From NCBI RefSeq assembly GCF_014336955.1, contig NZ_QRAI01000002.1, positions 496,001-560,000 of the forward strand: a DNA stretch of 64,000 bases, written 5' to 3'. This stretch comes from Saccharophagus sp. K07. Lineage in GTDB: Bacteria; Pseudomonadota; Gammaproteobacteria; Pseudomonadales; Cellvibrionaceae. Positions 45,321 to 54,569 of this stretch are shown here, in pieces. Positions within the stretch are counted from its first letter, which is position 1, and every line of letters starts with the position of its first letter. The position numbers and the translations under genes are program-made. A model generated the notes under the pieces. The model was not told the DNA's origin. It did no database searches and saw only the letters and a program-made list of their open reading frames with translations.

Positions 45321-46163
45321 TTACCACGGCAGCCATTGTTGCGGCAGGCGTTGCTGTTGTATCAGCGATGCTATATCCATACTGATTGCCACACCGGCGT
45401 GAACAAAAAAACCTCCCCAGATCGAGCGGGAGCGCAAGGCGAGCATGCCGAGAAAAAGTCCGAAAAATATTGCTCCGGTTGCTTCCAACCAGGGCTTGGG
45501 AAAATGGATCATCAAATAGGGCACGACCATGATCCAGATTGCGGAAGACCCGTAATGCGGCCGCAATGTTTGCACCATATAGCCGCGATAGAAGAATTCC
45601 AGACAGGCAAATTGCAGCAGATAAAAAAATTCCCAAGCAATAAAATCCAACCAGCTGCGACTTGCCTGAGCGTAAAACGGATAGTGGTTAACGAAATCGT
45701 CGCGGTGGCTTACCAGTACCACCAAAATCAGTATCGGGCTCAACAACACCAGATAACCGCGCCAGTGTTTGTGGGTTTCGCCCCAGCGCCAGCCGTAATC
45801 GATCAGACGTTGCTGAAAAAACACTCGCAACACAAAAGCGGGAATCAAAACATAGGCAATTACGTGCCACCCGCTCCACCAGACGTAGCGACCTAAATCA
45901 TAAAATCCCGTTTGATCCAGTTTGGCTATCCAATAATCGCCTGCATGACCTTGCCAAAGTGCAATTTGTGTCAGGGCAGCAACCATAGAGGATGAATTTT
46001 TGGCGTAATTCAACAAGAGCAGTGCTACACAGGTGCTGAATAAAACGATCAGCGTAGTGCGCGATGTGCTTGCGCGATCTGCAGTATAAGACGGTGGCTC
46101 GCGGTCGATTTGATCGAGTGTGCGAAAAACGGAAAGTGGGTTGAGGTAAAACGGTAACATCAT
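45321..46163 (-). CDS. CPBP family intramembrane glutamic endopeptidase
   Basis: A 280-residue protein with about seven membrane helices and a C-terminal CPBP (CAAX protease-like, Abi) domain. Motif 1 reads LEFFYRG, so the usual EExxxR keeps Glu and Arg but has Leu for the first Glu. Motif 2 is present as VPYLMIHFPKPWLEA (His) and motif 3 near GIFFGLFLGMLALRSRSIWGGFFVHAGVAISMD (His). These proteins cleave within or near membranes; bacterial substrates are mostly unknown. It is the downstream gene of a leftward cluster and has no obvious partner. Confidence 0.82.
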   Translation of the reverse strand: MMLPFYLNPLSVFRTLDQIDREPPSYTADRASTSRTTLIVLFSTCVALLLLNYAKNSSSMVAALTQIALWQGHAGDYWIAKLDQTGFYDLGRYVWWSGWHVIAYVLIPAFVLRVFFQQRLIDYGWRWGETHKHWRGYLVLLSPILILVVLVSHRDDFVNHYPFYAQASRSWLDFIAWEFFYLLQFACLEFFYRGYMVQTLRPHYGSSAIWIMVVPYLMIHFPKPWLEATGAIFFGLFLGMLALRSRSIWGGFFVHAGVAISMDIASLIQQQRLPQQWLPW

Positions 46164-46205
46164 ATTTCTCTATTAGTGCCACATTGTGGCTTTGTGGTGT
46201 TTTTC

Positions 46206-46976
46206 TTAGGCCAACACAGTCCCTATTAGCGAAAGTCCAGACAAAATAGTGACCACTTCAAAAACGCGCTTGATCACCGGGTTGCCTTTTTGAATGGCGA
46301 GGTGTGCACCCCAATAACCGCCGATCACTGAACCGAGAATCAACGCGGGTAACCAGGACCATTGGGCCGGTGTCAGCATAGTCAAGGTCAGTGCGCCTGT
46401 ACCATTCCAGAAAAGTCCAACCAATACCATGGTATAGGCAGTGGCGCGTTTATAGTCCAGGCCGAACCATCCCACCAGCAGTAGAGTGACGAACAGTCCT
46501 GTGCCGGATGTCAAAGAGCCGTTGAGAAAACCGAGTAGAAAAAGCCAGATCCCGCCTAAGAGCATGCCGCGTTTATCGCGGTTGCGCGGCTGCCAGACCT
46601 GACCGAAATTGGTTTGCACAAAGGAAAAAATGCCCAGGCCAATGGTGAGCAATCCCAGGGATATGCGTGCGGCATTTTCCGGCAAATTGAGAACCGTACG
46701 CGCGCCCACAATAACGCCCGGTATGCCGCAGGCGAGAATAAATAGCGCAAACGGCAATTCCAGATGTCCCTGTTTGCCGTGTTTGATGCTGGCGCCAACT
46801 CCCAGAGCGACCGTGGCAATTTTGTGAGTAGCAAGGGCGGTGGCAAAGGGCAGGCCGAGAAATATCAGCGCTGGTAGCTGTACTAAGCCTGCGCCGCCGC
46901 CGGCGAGAGACGATAAAACATTGGCGGCGACGGAAATCAAAAATAACAAAACTTGCTCAACCAACATGTCGATCAT
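46206..46976 (-). CDS. TauE/SafE family membrane transporter (probable sulfite/organosulfonate exporter)
   Basis: A 256-residue inner membrane protein with about 8 helices in two homologous halves. The family signature is seen twice: LSSLAGGGAGLVQLPALIFLGLPFATALATHKIATV in the first half and LGFLNGSLTSGTGLFVTLLLVGWFGLDYKRATAYTM in the second. The start is ATG 46976, which overlaps the stop of the preceding gene (ATGA) and has AGGAG eight bases upstream; a GTG at 46985 is possible. Members export sulfite, sulfoacetate or similar anions; the substrate here is not indicated by the context. Confidence 0.87.
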   Translation of the reverse strand: MIDMLVEQVLLFLISVAANVLSSLAGGGAGLVQLPALIFLGLPFATALATHKIATVALGVGASIKHGKQGHLELPFALFILACGIPGVIVGARTVLNLPENAARISLGLLTIGLGIFSFVQTNFGQVWQPRNRDKRGMLLGGIWLFLLGFLNGSLTSGTGLFVTLLLVGWFGLDYKRATAYTMVLVGLFWNGTGALTLTMLTPAQWSWLPALILGSVIGGYWGAHLAIQKGNPVIKRVFEVVTILSGLSLIGTVLA

Positions 46977-48205
46977 GTGGTGCACTCCTGCATAAATGGC
47001 GCTTGCTCAAGGCAGGTTTTGAGAGGCAGGGCAGGGTAGCAGCTGTCCTGAAGTCGCCGGATAAATTTTAAGGTTTGAAAGGCATCAAACCAGTGATGTA
47101 TAGCGCGCTCACATTCGCCAGCGGTTTTTATTTGCCGCTCAATATGGCCCCACAATTCGTCAATGTTCGCTTGGTTTAGAGCGTTTTGAATAAAATCAGG
47201 CAAATTTGCGAGAGGGTTTTCCTGCTGCTGAATACAACCCCAAATATTAGGGATATGGGAAATCCATTGACGCAGTGCGAGGAAAACTTTTGGTGCGTAA
47301 TAGGTGAAATGCTCATCGGGATTGGCAAGCGCAAGAATTTTTTCCACCGCAGGCCCGGTTCCAAACGGGACCCGGGTTGAGACGCGCGATTCAATTGCAA
47401 TTTGAATTTCGCGGATATAAGAGACTGCTCCCAATTTTGCCAATTTATTTAAAAGATAAAAATCTTCGCCGCCCGCTTTTTTTGGAAAACCTCTGGCTTC
47501 GCAATAGGCTTTTGCGCGGATTGCCACGGCGCTGCCGATCGTGGGAAACGCATAAGGCGAGCCTGCCCAGTGCAAACCGCAAACGTAATAATCCAGCGCG
47601 CGTTCATAAAGCTGGGTGGCCCGGTAAACGTCAGTGTTTCCGCCGGGAGAGATATGTTTGGTTGCAAAAACTGCAGCACTTGCTTCAGACGAACCAAGTG
47701 TGGATTGAGCGGAAAAATAATTTGTCGGTAAATGCGCATCCGCGTCAGTCGTATAAATCCATTCCGAATTGCAGCGGCCACGAGCCACTAATGCCGCTGC
47801 CAAATCGCAACCGAGTTTGCGTGCGAGGCCAACCCCGTATTGCGAATCGATGGTATTGCCTGCGCTAAAACGATCCACCACCAGCCAATGCAGTCCCTCG
47901 ATATTTTCCCGACAGAGCGTGAGGTTGTCGTTCCGCCAAATCACTTCGCGCTGTAGAAAAAAATCCGCAAGCGCGCGATTTTGCGGTTCTTCGGGACCCG
48001 GCGGTTGGTTGATAACGGCAATAACCAGCGTTTGGGTGCGACCGAGATCACCCGCCACAAAACGTTGCGGAAAAGCCGTGGTTTCGCGATAAAACGGCAC
48101 CACCAGAATATTGTCAATGGCAATTCCCGGAAAGGTTTCCAACGCCTGCGTTTCCGCTTCCGCGTAGCGGTCCAGATATTTGGCGATGGATTTGGGCTGG
48201 CGCAT
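46973..48205 (-). CDS. GT2-like (glycosyltransferase A fold) protein, function unknown
   Basis: A 410-residue soluble protein that looks like a GT-A glycosyltransferase. The N-terminal part has an IDNILVVPFYRE strand-loop, then a nucleotide-sugar region with WIYTTDADAHLP (a DxD motif), followed by AFPTIGSAVAIRAKAYCEARGFPKKAGGEDFYLLNKLAKLG, the acceptor-side ED motif common in family 2. The C-terminal ~100 residues are helical. No membrane helix. It is encoded 2 bases after miaE and overlaps the TauE gene by 4 bases, so the three are likely one transcript, although no shared pathway is obvious. Confidence 0.75.
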   Translation of the reverse strand: MRQPKSIAKYLDRYAEAETQALETFPGIAIDNILVVPFYRETTAFPQRFVAGDLGRTQTLVIAVINQPPGPEEPQNRALADFFLQREVIWRNDNLTLCRENIEGLHWLVVDRFSAGNTIDSQYGVGLARKLGCDLAAALVARGRCNSEWIYTTDADAHLPTNYFSAQSTLGSSEASAAVFATKHISPGGNTDVYRATQLYERALDYYVCGLHWAGSPYAFPTIGSAVAIRAKAYCEARGFPKKAGGEDFYLLNKLAKLGAVSYIREIQIAIESRVSTRVPFGTGPAVEKILALANPDEHFTYYAPKVFLALRQWISHIPNIWGCIQQQENPLANLPDFIQNALNQANIDELWGHIERQIKTAGECERAIHHWFDAFQTLKFIRRLQDSCYPALPLKTCLEQAPFMQECTT

Positions 48206-48207
48206 TG

Positions 48208-48780
48208 TCAGTGCAGTGCCGCTATGATCGGCAGACTTGCAACTATCTTGGCTTCCTCATCCAGCAATTGATCCAGGCGCGCACGTATTTCTGTTTCCGG
48301 AAAATACAGCTGCGCCAGTTTGATAAATAAATCTTCGTGGCGCGCTTCTGATTCGGTAATGGCTTTGTAGAATTTTTTGAGATCGCCGGGCGGCAGAGCT
48401 TCGGCAATCAGACCGAAGCGTTCGCAGCCGCGCGCTTCGACTATGCTGCCGATCAATAAGCGGTCGAGCAAATACACTTCTTTGCCGGTGCGCGTGTGCT
48501 CGCGCAGCGCGTTGACGTAAGGATCTTTCTGGTCGGCGCCGAGGCGCAAGCCGCGCTGGTGAATAATTTTTACCACCTCGCGAAAATGCGTCATTTCTTC
48601 CAGCGCCAGATCGACCATGGCCGTGACGATTTCCGGTTTATCCGGATAGTGAGACAGCATGGCGACCGCCATGCCGGAGGCTTTTTTCTCGGCCGCAGCG
48701 TGATCGATCAAAAAAGCGTCAAAGTCAGCCAAGACAGCTTCGGTCCAGGCAGGGAGCGTTTGGTAGCGAAGTGAGTACAT
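48208..48780 (-). CDS. miaE: tRNA 2-methylthio-N6-isopentenyladenosine(37) hydroxylase MiaE
   Basis: A 190-residue non-haem di-iron monooxygenase that hydroxylates ms2i6A37 of tRNAs reading UNN codons to ms2io6A37. The carboxylate/His di-iron ligands are visible in a ferritin-like helical bundle: DHAAAEKKASGMAV, ALEEMTHFREVV (ExxH), EARGCERFGLIA and SEARHEDLFIKLA (ExxH). Length matches the short MiaE form. It is first in a leftward miaE / GT2-like / TauE unit and divergent from fabV across 158 bases. Confidence 0.95.
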   Translation of the reverse strand: MYSLRYQTLPAWTEAVLADFDAFLIDHAAAEKKASGMAVAMLSHYPDKPEIVTAMVDLALEEMTHFREVVKIIHQRGLRLGADQKDPYVNALREHTRTGKEVYLLDRLLIGSIVEARGCERFGLIAEALPPGDLKKFYKAITESEARHEDLFIKLAQLYFPETEIRARLDQLLDEEAKIVASLPIIAALH

Positions 48781-48938
48781 GGAATTAACGGAGGTCGTTC
48801 AAATCGGGCGCGTATTATAGGCCCAGACGACTCCGTTTCGTCTGCTGGCAGACAGGGGCGCTGCAAAGGCGGGCAGACGTCACAATGGATTCGGTTATAA
48901 TGCCGGCCTTTCAATCTCAACAGGATATGATTGCGCCC

Positions 48939-50126
48939 ATGATTATCAAACCGAAAGTTCGTGGATTCATCTGCACCAACGCTCATCCGGAAGGTTGCGC
49001 CGCCAATGTGCGCGAACAGATCGCCTACGTGAAGAAGTCCGGCACCATCGCCAATGGACCGAAAAACGTGCTGGTGATCGGTGCATCGACAGGTTATGGC
49101 TTGGCTTCCCGCATTACGGCAGCTTTCGGCTGTGGCGCAAACACCCTGGGTATCTTCTTCGAAAAACCACCGACCGAAAGCAAAACTGCCTCTGCCGGTT
49201 ACTACAACGCAGCCGCGTTTGAGAAAGAAGCTCACGCAGCGGGCTTGTACGCCAAGAGCATCAATGGCGATGCATTTTCCCAGGAGATCAAAGACAAGAC
49301 TCTGGAAATCTTGAAGAACGATTTGGGCAAAGTGGATCTGGTGGTTTACAGCCTTGCAGCTCCGCGCCGCACCGATCCTGTCACTGGCGAAGTTTACAGT
49401 TCATCTCTCAAGCCGATCGGCCAAGCCTACACAGCCAAGAACCTCAACACCGATACGTTGAAAATTTCCGAAGTTACGCTGCAGCCCGCGACGGAAGAAG
49501 AAATCCTCGGCACCGTTAAAGTCATGGGCGGTGAAGATTGGGAATTGTGGATCAAAGCCCTGGCCGACGCCGATTTGCTCGCGCCTAATTTCCAGACCGT
49601 TGCCTACACCTACCTGGGCGAAAAAATCACTTGGCCGATTTATGGCAAAGCGACCATCGGTAAAGCGAAAGAAGATCTGGATCGCGCCGCAACGGCCATC
49701 AATGCCTCTGCCGCCAAATTGAATGGCAAGGCCTATGTCGCTGTGCTGAAAGCGCTGGTCACTCAGGCGAGTTCTGCGATTCCTATCATGCCGCTCTACA
49801 TCTCTCTGTTGTACAAAGTGATGAAAGAAGAGGGCACGCACGAGGGTTGTATCGAGCAGTTGTATCGCCTGTTTACTGAAGGTCTCTACACCGACACGCC
49901 GCGCCTGGACGACCACAAGCGTCTGCGCATGGACAACCTGGAGCTGAATCCGGAAGTTCAAGCCAAGGTCGAGAATTTGTGGCCGCAGGTGACCGAAGAA
50001 AATCTCTTCGAACTGACCGATTACAAAGGCTACAACGCCGAGTTCCTGAAACTGTTCGGTTTTGGGGTGCAAGGCGTGGACTATGAAGCGGATATCAGTC
50101 CAATCGTACCGGCGGATTTTCTCTAA
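48939..50126 (+). CDS. fabV: Trans-2-enoyl-ACP/CoA reductase FabV
   Basis: A 395-residue NADH-dependent enoyl reductase for the last step of fatty acid elongation. FabV replaces or supplements FabI and is naturally resistant to triclosan. The start is ATG 48939 ([20 protein letters not shown]), identical in layout to characterised FabV proteins; upstream in-frame ATGs (48885, 48927) add atypical residues. Motifs: NAD-binding [26 protein letters not shown], and the catalytic Tyr-x8-Lys region [26 protein letters not shown]. Confidence 0.97.
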   Translation: MIIKPKVRGFICTNAHPEGCAANVREQIAYVKKSGTIANGPKNVLVIGASTGYGLASRITAAFGCGANTLGIFFEKPPTESKTASAGYYNAAAFEKEAHAAGLYAKSINGDAFSQEIKDKTLEILKNDLGKVDLVVYSLAAPRRTDPVTGEVYSSSLKPIGQAYTAKNLNTDTLKISEVTLQPATEEEILGTVKVMGGEDWELWIKALADADLLAPNFQTVAYTYLGEKITWPIYGKATIGKAKEDLDRAATAINASAAKLNGKAYVAVLKALVTQASSAIPIMPLYISLLYKVMKEEGTHEGCIEQLYRLFTEGLYTDTPRLDDHKRLRMDNLELNPEVQAKVENLWPQVTEENLFELTDYKGYNAEFLKLFGFGVQGVDYEADISPIVPADFL

Positions 50127-50134
50127 TCTTTAGA

Positions 50135-50204
50135 GGTGCTGTCGCTTGAGTAACCCAGCAGCGCCTTAGTGCTGCTGTTCTGGGTAAATCCATGCGATAG
50201 CACC
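50135..50204 (+). other. Long nested stem-loop between fabV and the lipid A acyltransferase gene
   Basis: Outer helix GGTGCTGTCGC (50135-50145) with 50194-50204 (11 bp, one G-U); middle ACC/GGT pairing around 50153-50185; inner helix of about 8-9 bp (50156-50164 with 50169-50177) closed by loop CTTA. It begins 8 bases after the fabV stop and ends 15 bases before the next start codon. It may be a transcriptional attenuator, an mRNA processing site or a REP-like element. Confidence 0.6.
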
Positions 50205-50219
50205 CGCTTTTGAGTCTTC

Positions 50220-51176
50220 ATGAGCACACCTCGTTTTCGTTCTGCACTCTTACACCCCAAGTACTGGATTACCTGGCTAGGCTTTTTAGTGTGGTACGCC
50301 CTGAGCTGGTTGCCATACCGAGTGCAATACCAGCTGGGGCGAGCCTTGGGATGGCTGCTGTATCACTTAGCCAAACGGCGCCGACAGATCGCCCGTGCCA
50401 ACCTCGATTTATGTTTCCCCTCCTGGACCGAAGAACAGCGCGAAGCCGTTACGCGGGGAGTCATCACGTCCATCGGTATCGCTTTTTTTGAAACTGGCAT
50501 TGCCTGGTTCTGGCCCAAATGGCGTTTGCAGCGTCTCTACACCATCGAAGGTCTGGAGCATCTGGAAGCGGCGAGAGATAACGGCACTGGCGTGATTTTG
50601 ATGGCCTTTCACTTCACCCATATCGATATAGGGGCGAAGTTGTTGGGCTTGAGATTCTCCATCGATGGTACTTACCGTCCGCACAACAATCCGGTCTACG
50701 ACTACATCCAGCGCACTGGCCGTGAGCGCCACACCATGCAGGGGCAGGCGATTCCGCGGGATGATGTCAGGGCAATGGTGAAGGCGCTGCGCAATGGCCG
50801 GGCCATCTGGTACGCCCCCGATCAGGACTACGGGGCAAAACACTCTATTTTTGTGCCCCTGTTTGGCATCCCGGCGGCGACTGTGACCGCTACTAGCCAA
50901 CTCGCCCGTCTCGGCAAAGCGCAGGTCATTGCCTTTACCCAGACCCGCAAACCCGATGGCCGCGGCTACCATCTGAAAATTTATTCACCCCTGCAGGATT
51001 TCCCCTCGGGCGACGAAGTGGCGGATACTGTGCGCATCAATCAGTTTGTTGAAGCACGGATTCTGGAGCAGCCGGAGCAGTACCTGTGGGTTCACCGGCG
51101 ATTCAAAACCCGTCCGCCCGGCGAACCCGATCTTTATGAGCAGGCGGGCGTGATACGCAAGCGCCGCCGCAAATAA
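50220..51176 (+). CDS. lpxL: Lipid A biosynthesis lauroyl/myristoyl acyltransferase (LpxL/HtrB family)
   Basis: A 318-residue inner membrane acyltransferase that adds a secondary acyl chain to Kdo2-lipid IVA. One N-terminal helix (~14-32) anchors it. The catalytic HX4D motif is visible as HFTHID, preceded by GTGVILMAFHF, and the substrate motif is GTYRPHNNPVYDYIQRTGR; the later WYAPDQDYG and VWVHRRFKTRP blocks are family hallmarks. Whether it is LpxL, LpxM or LpxP cannot be decided from this window. The start is ATG 50220. Confidence 0.93.
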   Translation: MSTPRFRSALLHPKYWITWLGFLVWYALSWLPYRVQYQLGRALGWLLYHLAKRRRQIARANLDLCFPSWTEEQREAVTRGVITSIGIAFFETGIAWFWPKWRLQRLYTIEGLEHLEAARDNGTGVILMAFHFTHIDIGAKLLGLRFSIDGTYRPHNNPVYDYIQRTGRERHTMQGQAIPRDDVRAMVKALRNGRAIWYAPDQDYGAKHSIFVPLFGIPAATVTATSQLARLGKAQVIAFTQTRKPDGRGYHLKIYSPLQDFPSGDEVADTVRINQFVEARILEQPEQYLWVHRRFKTRPPGEPDLYEQAGVIRKRRRK

Positions 51177-51281
51177 AGCGTTCCCTGGCACTCGGCCGCA
51201 TGATTCCAGCTTGAGTGTTGCAGGGACCGCCATTACCATAGCCAGCTTTTCCCCACCAGCAGCACAAGCGCGGAGATCAAC

Positions 51282-52157
51282 ATGTTTCAAGGCAGCATGG
51301 TCGCTTTGGTTACACCCATGCGAGATGACGGTTCATTGGACTGGGAATCCATGGCCGCCTTGATCGATTGGCATATAGAACAGGGCACTCACGCCATTGT
51401 CACCGTCGGCACCACCGGCGAGTCGGCCACTCTGGATATGCAAGAACATGTCGAAGTGATCCGCCGCACCGTGGATATGGTGAATCACCGAATTCCGGTT
51501 ATTGCTGGCACTGGCGCCAACTCCACTTCTGAAGCTTTGGAGCTGACCCAGGCCGCGAAAGATGCAAAAGCCGATGCCTGCCTGTTGGTGACTCCCTATT
51601 ACAACAAGCCAACTCAGGAAGGTTTGTTCCAGCATCACGCCTATATTGCCCAGCGTGTTGCCATTCCGCAGATTCTCTATAACGTTCCCGGCCGCACTGC
51701 GGTCGACATGCTGCCGGAAACCGTCGCCCGCTTGGCTGCCGTGGACAATATCGTCGGCATCAAAGAGGCTACCGGTAATCTCCAGCGCGCCAAGGAAATC
51801 CGCGAGCGAGTGCCGCAGGATTTCCTCCTGTTGTCCGGTGATGATGCGACTGCAGTGGATTTGATTGAACTTGGTGGCTTGGGCGAGATCTCTGTGACAG
51901 CCAACGTGGCGCCGCGTCTGGTAGCCCAAATGTGCGAAAAAGCGATCGCCGGTAACATGGCTGAAGCTCGCGCCATTAATGATCGCCTTATGCCGCTGCA
52001 TAAAAGTCTTTTTTTGGAATCCAACCCGATTCCGGTGAAATGGGCTCTTGCACAGATGGGAAAAATTGCCGCTGGTATTCGCCTGCCAATGACGCCGCTT
52101 TCTGAGCGTTTTCACGAGCCTTTGCGCCAGGCAATGATTGCGGCGGGCATTCTGTAA
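51282..52157 (+). CDS. dapA: 4-hydroxy-tetrahydrodipicolinate synthase
   Basis: A 291-residue TIM-barrel aldolase that condenses pyruvate with aspartate semialdehyde in lysine and diaminopimelate synthesis. Motifs: GTTGESATL, the catalytic Tyr in VTPYYNKPTQEG, LYNVPGRTAVD, and the Schiff-base Lys in IVGIKEATGNL. Length is normal. bamC and an MBL hydrolase follow on the same strand, an order common in Pseudomonas. An imperfect hairpin (51182-51226) lies in the gap after the acyltransferase gene. Confidence 0.99.
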   Translation: MFQGSMVALVTPMRDDGSLDWESMAALIDWHIEQGTHAIVTVGTTGESATLDMQEHVEVIRRTVDMVNHRIPVIAGTGANSTSEALELTQAAKDAKADACLLVTPYYNKPTQEGLFQHHAYIAQRVAIPQILYNVPGRTAVDMLPETVARLAAVDNIVGIKEATGNLQRAKEIRERVPQDFLLLSGDDATAVDLIELGGLGEISVTANVAPRLVAQMCEKAIAGNMAEARAINDRLMPLHKSLFLESNPIPVKWALAQMGKIAAGIRLPMTPLSERFHEPLRQAMIAAGIL

Positions 52158-52236
52158 AAGCGTTCCACCAGCCTTCGGAAACGGGCGCTGCTGGTACTTG
52201 GTTATCAACCGTTTCCACGATGATTAGAATTTTTCG

Positions 52237-53406
52237 ATGATACGCAAAACACTAAATTCCGCTTTCTCCGCCCGTATTGTTCTGCTCGCGATTTCCCTAA
52301 CCCTTCCTTTAAGCGGCTGTATATTCCGCGACCGCAGCCAAGAGTATCAACGTTCGGGCTCCATCAAAGAAATCACCTTGCCGGAAGGGGTTTCCAGCGT
52401 CCCACTTGAGCCTCTTTATCCAATTCCAGAAGTTCGCGAGCAAGAGAGCACTACGTTCTATGATATTCGCACAGACGGATTTGTGGTGCCGCGCCCTGAG
52501 CCTATATCCGCCGCTGGCGAGAAGGCGCGAATCAAAATTCAAAAAGTGGGTGACCGCCGTTGGATTCTGATCGATGCACCTGCTGCGCAGGTTTGGCCGC
52601 TGACACAAAGTTTTCTATCGCGCTCAGGAATTGAGGTGGCGGAGAGTTCGCCGAATACAGGCTTGGTGGTAACTGATTGGGTGATATTTAAATCCGACCC
52701 GCAAATCAAAAATCAATACCGTATTCGTATTGAAAAAGGGCTGCGTCCGGAAAGTACTGAAATTCACATTCTGCAACGCCACGCCGATGTAGACGCCAAA
52801 GATGTAGCTCCCTGGGGTGGGAAGTCGTTGAATGTAGAGCGCGAATCCTGGTTGCTGGAAGAACTGGCCAATGCGCTGGCGGGCGATATCGACAATAAAG
52901 CCGCATCTCTCTTGGGGCAGTCAGTCGGTGGCCAAGTCAAAGCAGAACTCTTTATTGATGGCACTGAACCGGCCATGAGATTGCGTCTGGAGCACTCTCG
53001 CGCTTGGGCGTCTTTGGCGCATGCCTTGACGCAAGAAGGCTATATCTTGTGGGATGAGTCCGCTGATCAACGCGTGTTTTACGCCCAGTTCCTCGACCCC
53101 GCCAAAAAACGCAACTGGTTTATCCGTTTGTTTACCTTCGAGCCAAAATCGAATGCGAAAGAACGGCGTTATCCGTTGAACGAAATCCTCGCCAATTTGG
53201 CTCCAAAGGAAGAAGTGCGCAGTTTGTTTAATGGTGTGTTAAACGTCGCTTTCTCTGATGGCTTGGAAGACGCCTTTGGATATCTGGTGGTGTTGCAGCG
53301 AGAAGGTGGCGACGTGGTGGTCAAAATTCGCGATGCCCGCGGCTCGCGCATTAACCTTGCGGATAACAAACGTATGTTATCCATCCTGCGTCGTAATCTG
53401 ATTTAA
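52237..53406 (+). CDS. bamC: Outer membrane protein assembly factor BamC (lipoprotein)
   Basis: A 389-residue lipoprotein subunit of the BAM beta-barrel insertion complex. The signal peptide ends in lipobox LSGC (Cys about residue 27). An unstructured N-terminal segment that lies along BamD follows (GSIKEITLPEGVSSVPLEPLYPIPE). Two helix-grip domains come next, beginning near RRWILIDAPAAQVWPLTQSFL and MRLRLEHSRAWASLAHALTQEGY. Position directly behind dapA is conserved. The MBL hydrolase gene starts 9 bases after the stop. Confidence 0.93.
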   Translation: MIRKTLNSAFSARIVLLAISLTLPLSGCIFRDRSQEYQRSGSIKEITLPEGVSSVPLEPLYPIPEVREQESTTFYDIRTDGFVVPRPEPISAAGEKARIKIQKVGDRRWILIDAPAAQVWPLTQSFLSRSGIEVAESSPNTGLVVTDWVIFKSDPQIKNQYRIRIEKGLRPESTEIHILQRHADVDAKDVAPWGGKSLNVERESWLLEELANALAGDIDNKAASLLGQSVGGQVKAELFIDGTEPAMRLRLEHSRAWASLAHALTQEGYILWDESADQRVFYAQFLDPAKKRNWFIRLFTFEPKSNAKERRYPLNEILANLAPKEEVRSLFNGVLNVAFSDGLEDAFGYLVVLQREGGDVVVKIRDARGSRINLADNKRMLSILRRNLI

Positions 53407-53415
53407 ATCTTCATC

Positions 53416-54177
53416 ATGCTGCGCTTTGCCTCCCTTGGCAGCGGCAGTAGCGGCAATGCGACTATCGTGAGCGACGGAACAACTCATATATTGGTCGATT
53501 GTGGCTTCAGTGTGCGGGAAACGACTTATCGCCTAAGCCGTTTAGGGTTGGCCTTAACGGATCTCACCGCGTTGCTGGTCACCCATGAGCACAGTGATCA
53601 TATTCGCGGCGTTCCGCTCCTCGCGCGGCGCTGCGCTATTCCTGTGTATATGACGCGCGGGACTTACGAATCCCGCGCCCTCGGCAATATTCCGCAATTA
53701 ACGCTAATTTCCTCTGATCAGCCGTTCGCCATTGGCGAAATCACAGTACAGCCAGTGCCGGTTCCGCATGATGCCCGTGAGCCGGTGCAGTATGTATTTC
53801 GCCGGGCTGGAAGAAGCTTGGGAATTCTTACGGATCTGGGCAGTATCGATCACTGTGTGCTCGCGGCTTACGGCGGTTGCGACGCATTGTTGTTAGAGGC
53901 CAATCACGACCGGCATATGCTGGCAGTCGGTCCATATCCAATGTCATTAAAACGACGTGTGGCCGGCCCCTGGGGACATTTGAGCAATGAACAAGCGGTC
54001 GCCTTTCTTGAGCAGATCGATACCGATCGCTTGCAGCATCTGGTTGTTGGGCATATATCGAGAAAAAATAATTCTATAGCCCTGGCGGCGGCTGCTCTTG
54101 CCACTCTATCGAAACCACTTTGCGCGCCTGCTTTTGCTTGTCAGGACGAGGGATTTGGGTGGCTCCAGGTCGTTTAA
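53416..54177 (+). CDS. MBL-fold metallo-hydrolase (YycJ/WalJ-like)
   Basis: A 253-residue cytoplasmic metallo-beta-lactamase fold protein. The start MLRFASLGSGSSGNATIVS and the metal motif THEHSDHIRG (HxHxDH) are intact; later ligands lie in VPHDARE, LTDLGSI and LLLEANHD, and VVGHISRKNN ends the core. It resembles the YycJ/WalJ group of predicted 5'-3' exonucleases or phosphodiesterases. It ends the dapA-bamC unit; purC, often next in Pseudomonas, is absent here. Confidence 0.9.
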   Translation: MLRFASLGSGSSGNATIVSDGTTHILVDCGFSVRETTYRLSRLGLALTDLTALLVTHEHSDHIRGVPLLARRCAIPVYMTRGTYESRALGNIPQLTLISSDQPFAIGEITVQPVPVPHDAREPVQYVFRRAGRSLGILTDLGSIDHCVLAAYGGCDALLLEANHDRHMLAVGPYPMSLKRRVAGPWGHLSNEQAVAFLEQIDTDRLQHLVVGHISRKNNSIALAAAALATLSKPLCAPAFACQDEGFGWLQVV

Positions 54178-54569
54178 AACGAACCTGTCAAGCCCTTGAC
54201 TCGAATCTTTTCCACATTTGTTTCCTGCCATCCTGCTTTTGCCTGCTAGGAGACTTCAGTTGCCACTCCAAGTCGATCGATTTTTATAAATATATGAAAA
54301 TAAAAGAATTTTTATTTTTGGTTAAATAAAAGACAGATTGCGCGAAGGCACTGATAACGCGGCTCAGCGGGCGTTACCAAAAGTTATCCCACAGAAATAT
54401 CCACAGCTAATGTGTGTATGTGATGATTGTGGATAAGTCTGTGAGTAATGCTTTGGAAGCTTGGGGAGCAACTATGGATTAGTAGCTACTGTCACAGCAT
54501 TGTGCACAGCAGCGTTGAGCATTCGGTGCTATAACTTCTGGAGAAATAAAAACAGTCGAGGAGAGTTCC
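54178..54569. promoter_or_regulatory. 392-base gap with AT-rich tract and DnaA-box cluster
   Basis: No gene is supported. An AT-rich tract spans about 54280-54330. Downstream are a perfect DnaA box on the minus strand (TGTGGATAA, 54428-54436), a one-mismatch box ATATCCACA (54397-54405) and a box with one inserted C (TTATCCCACA, 54384-54393). Ribosome site GAGGAGAG precedes the next gene. Confidence 0.5.
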
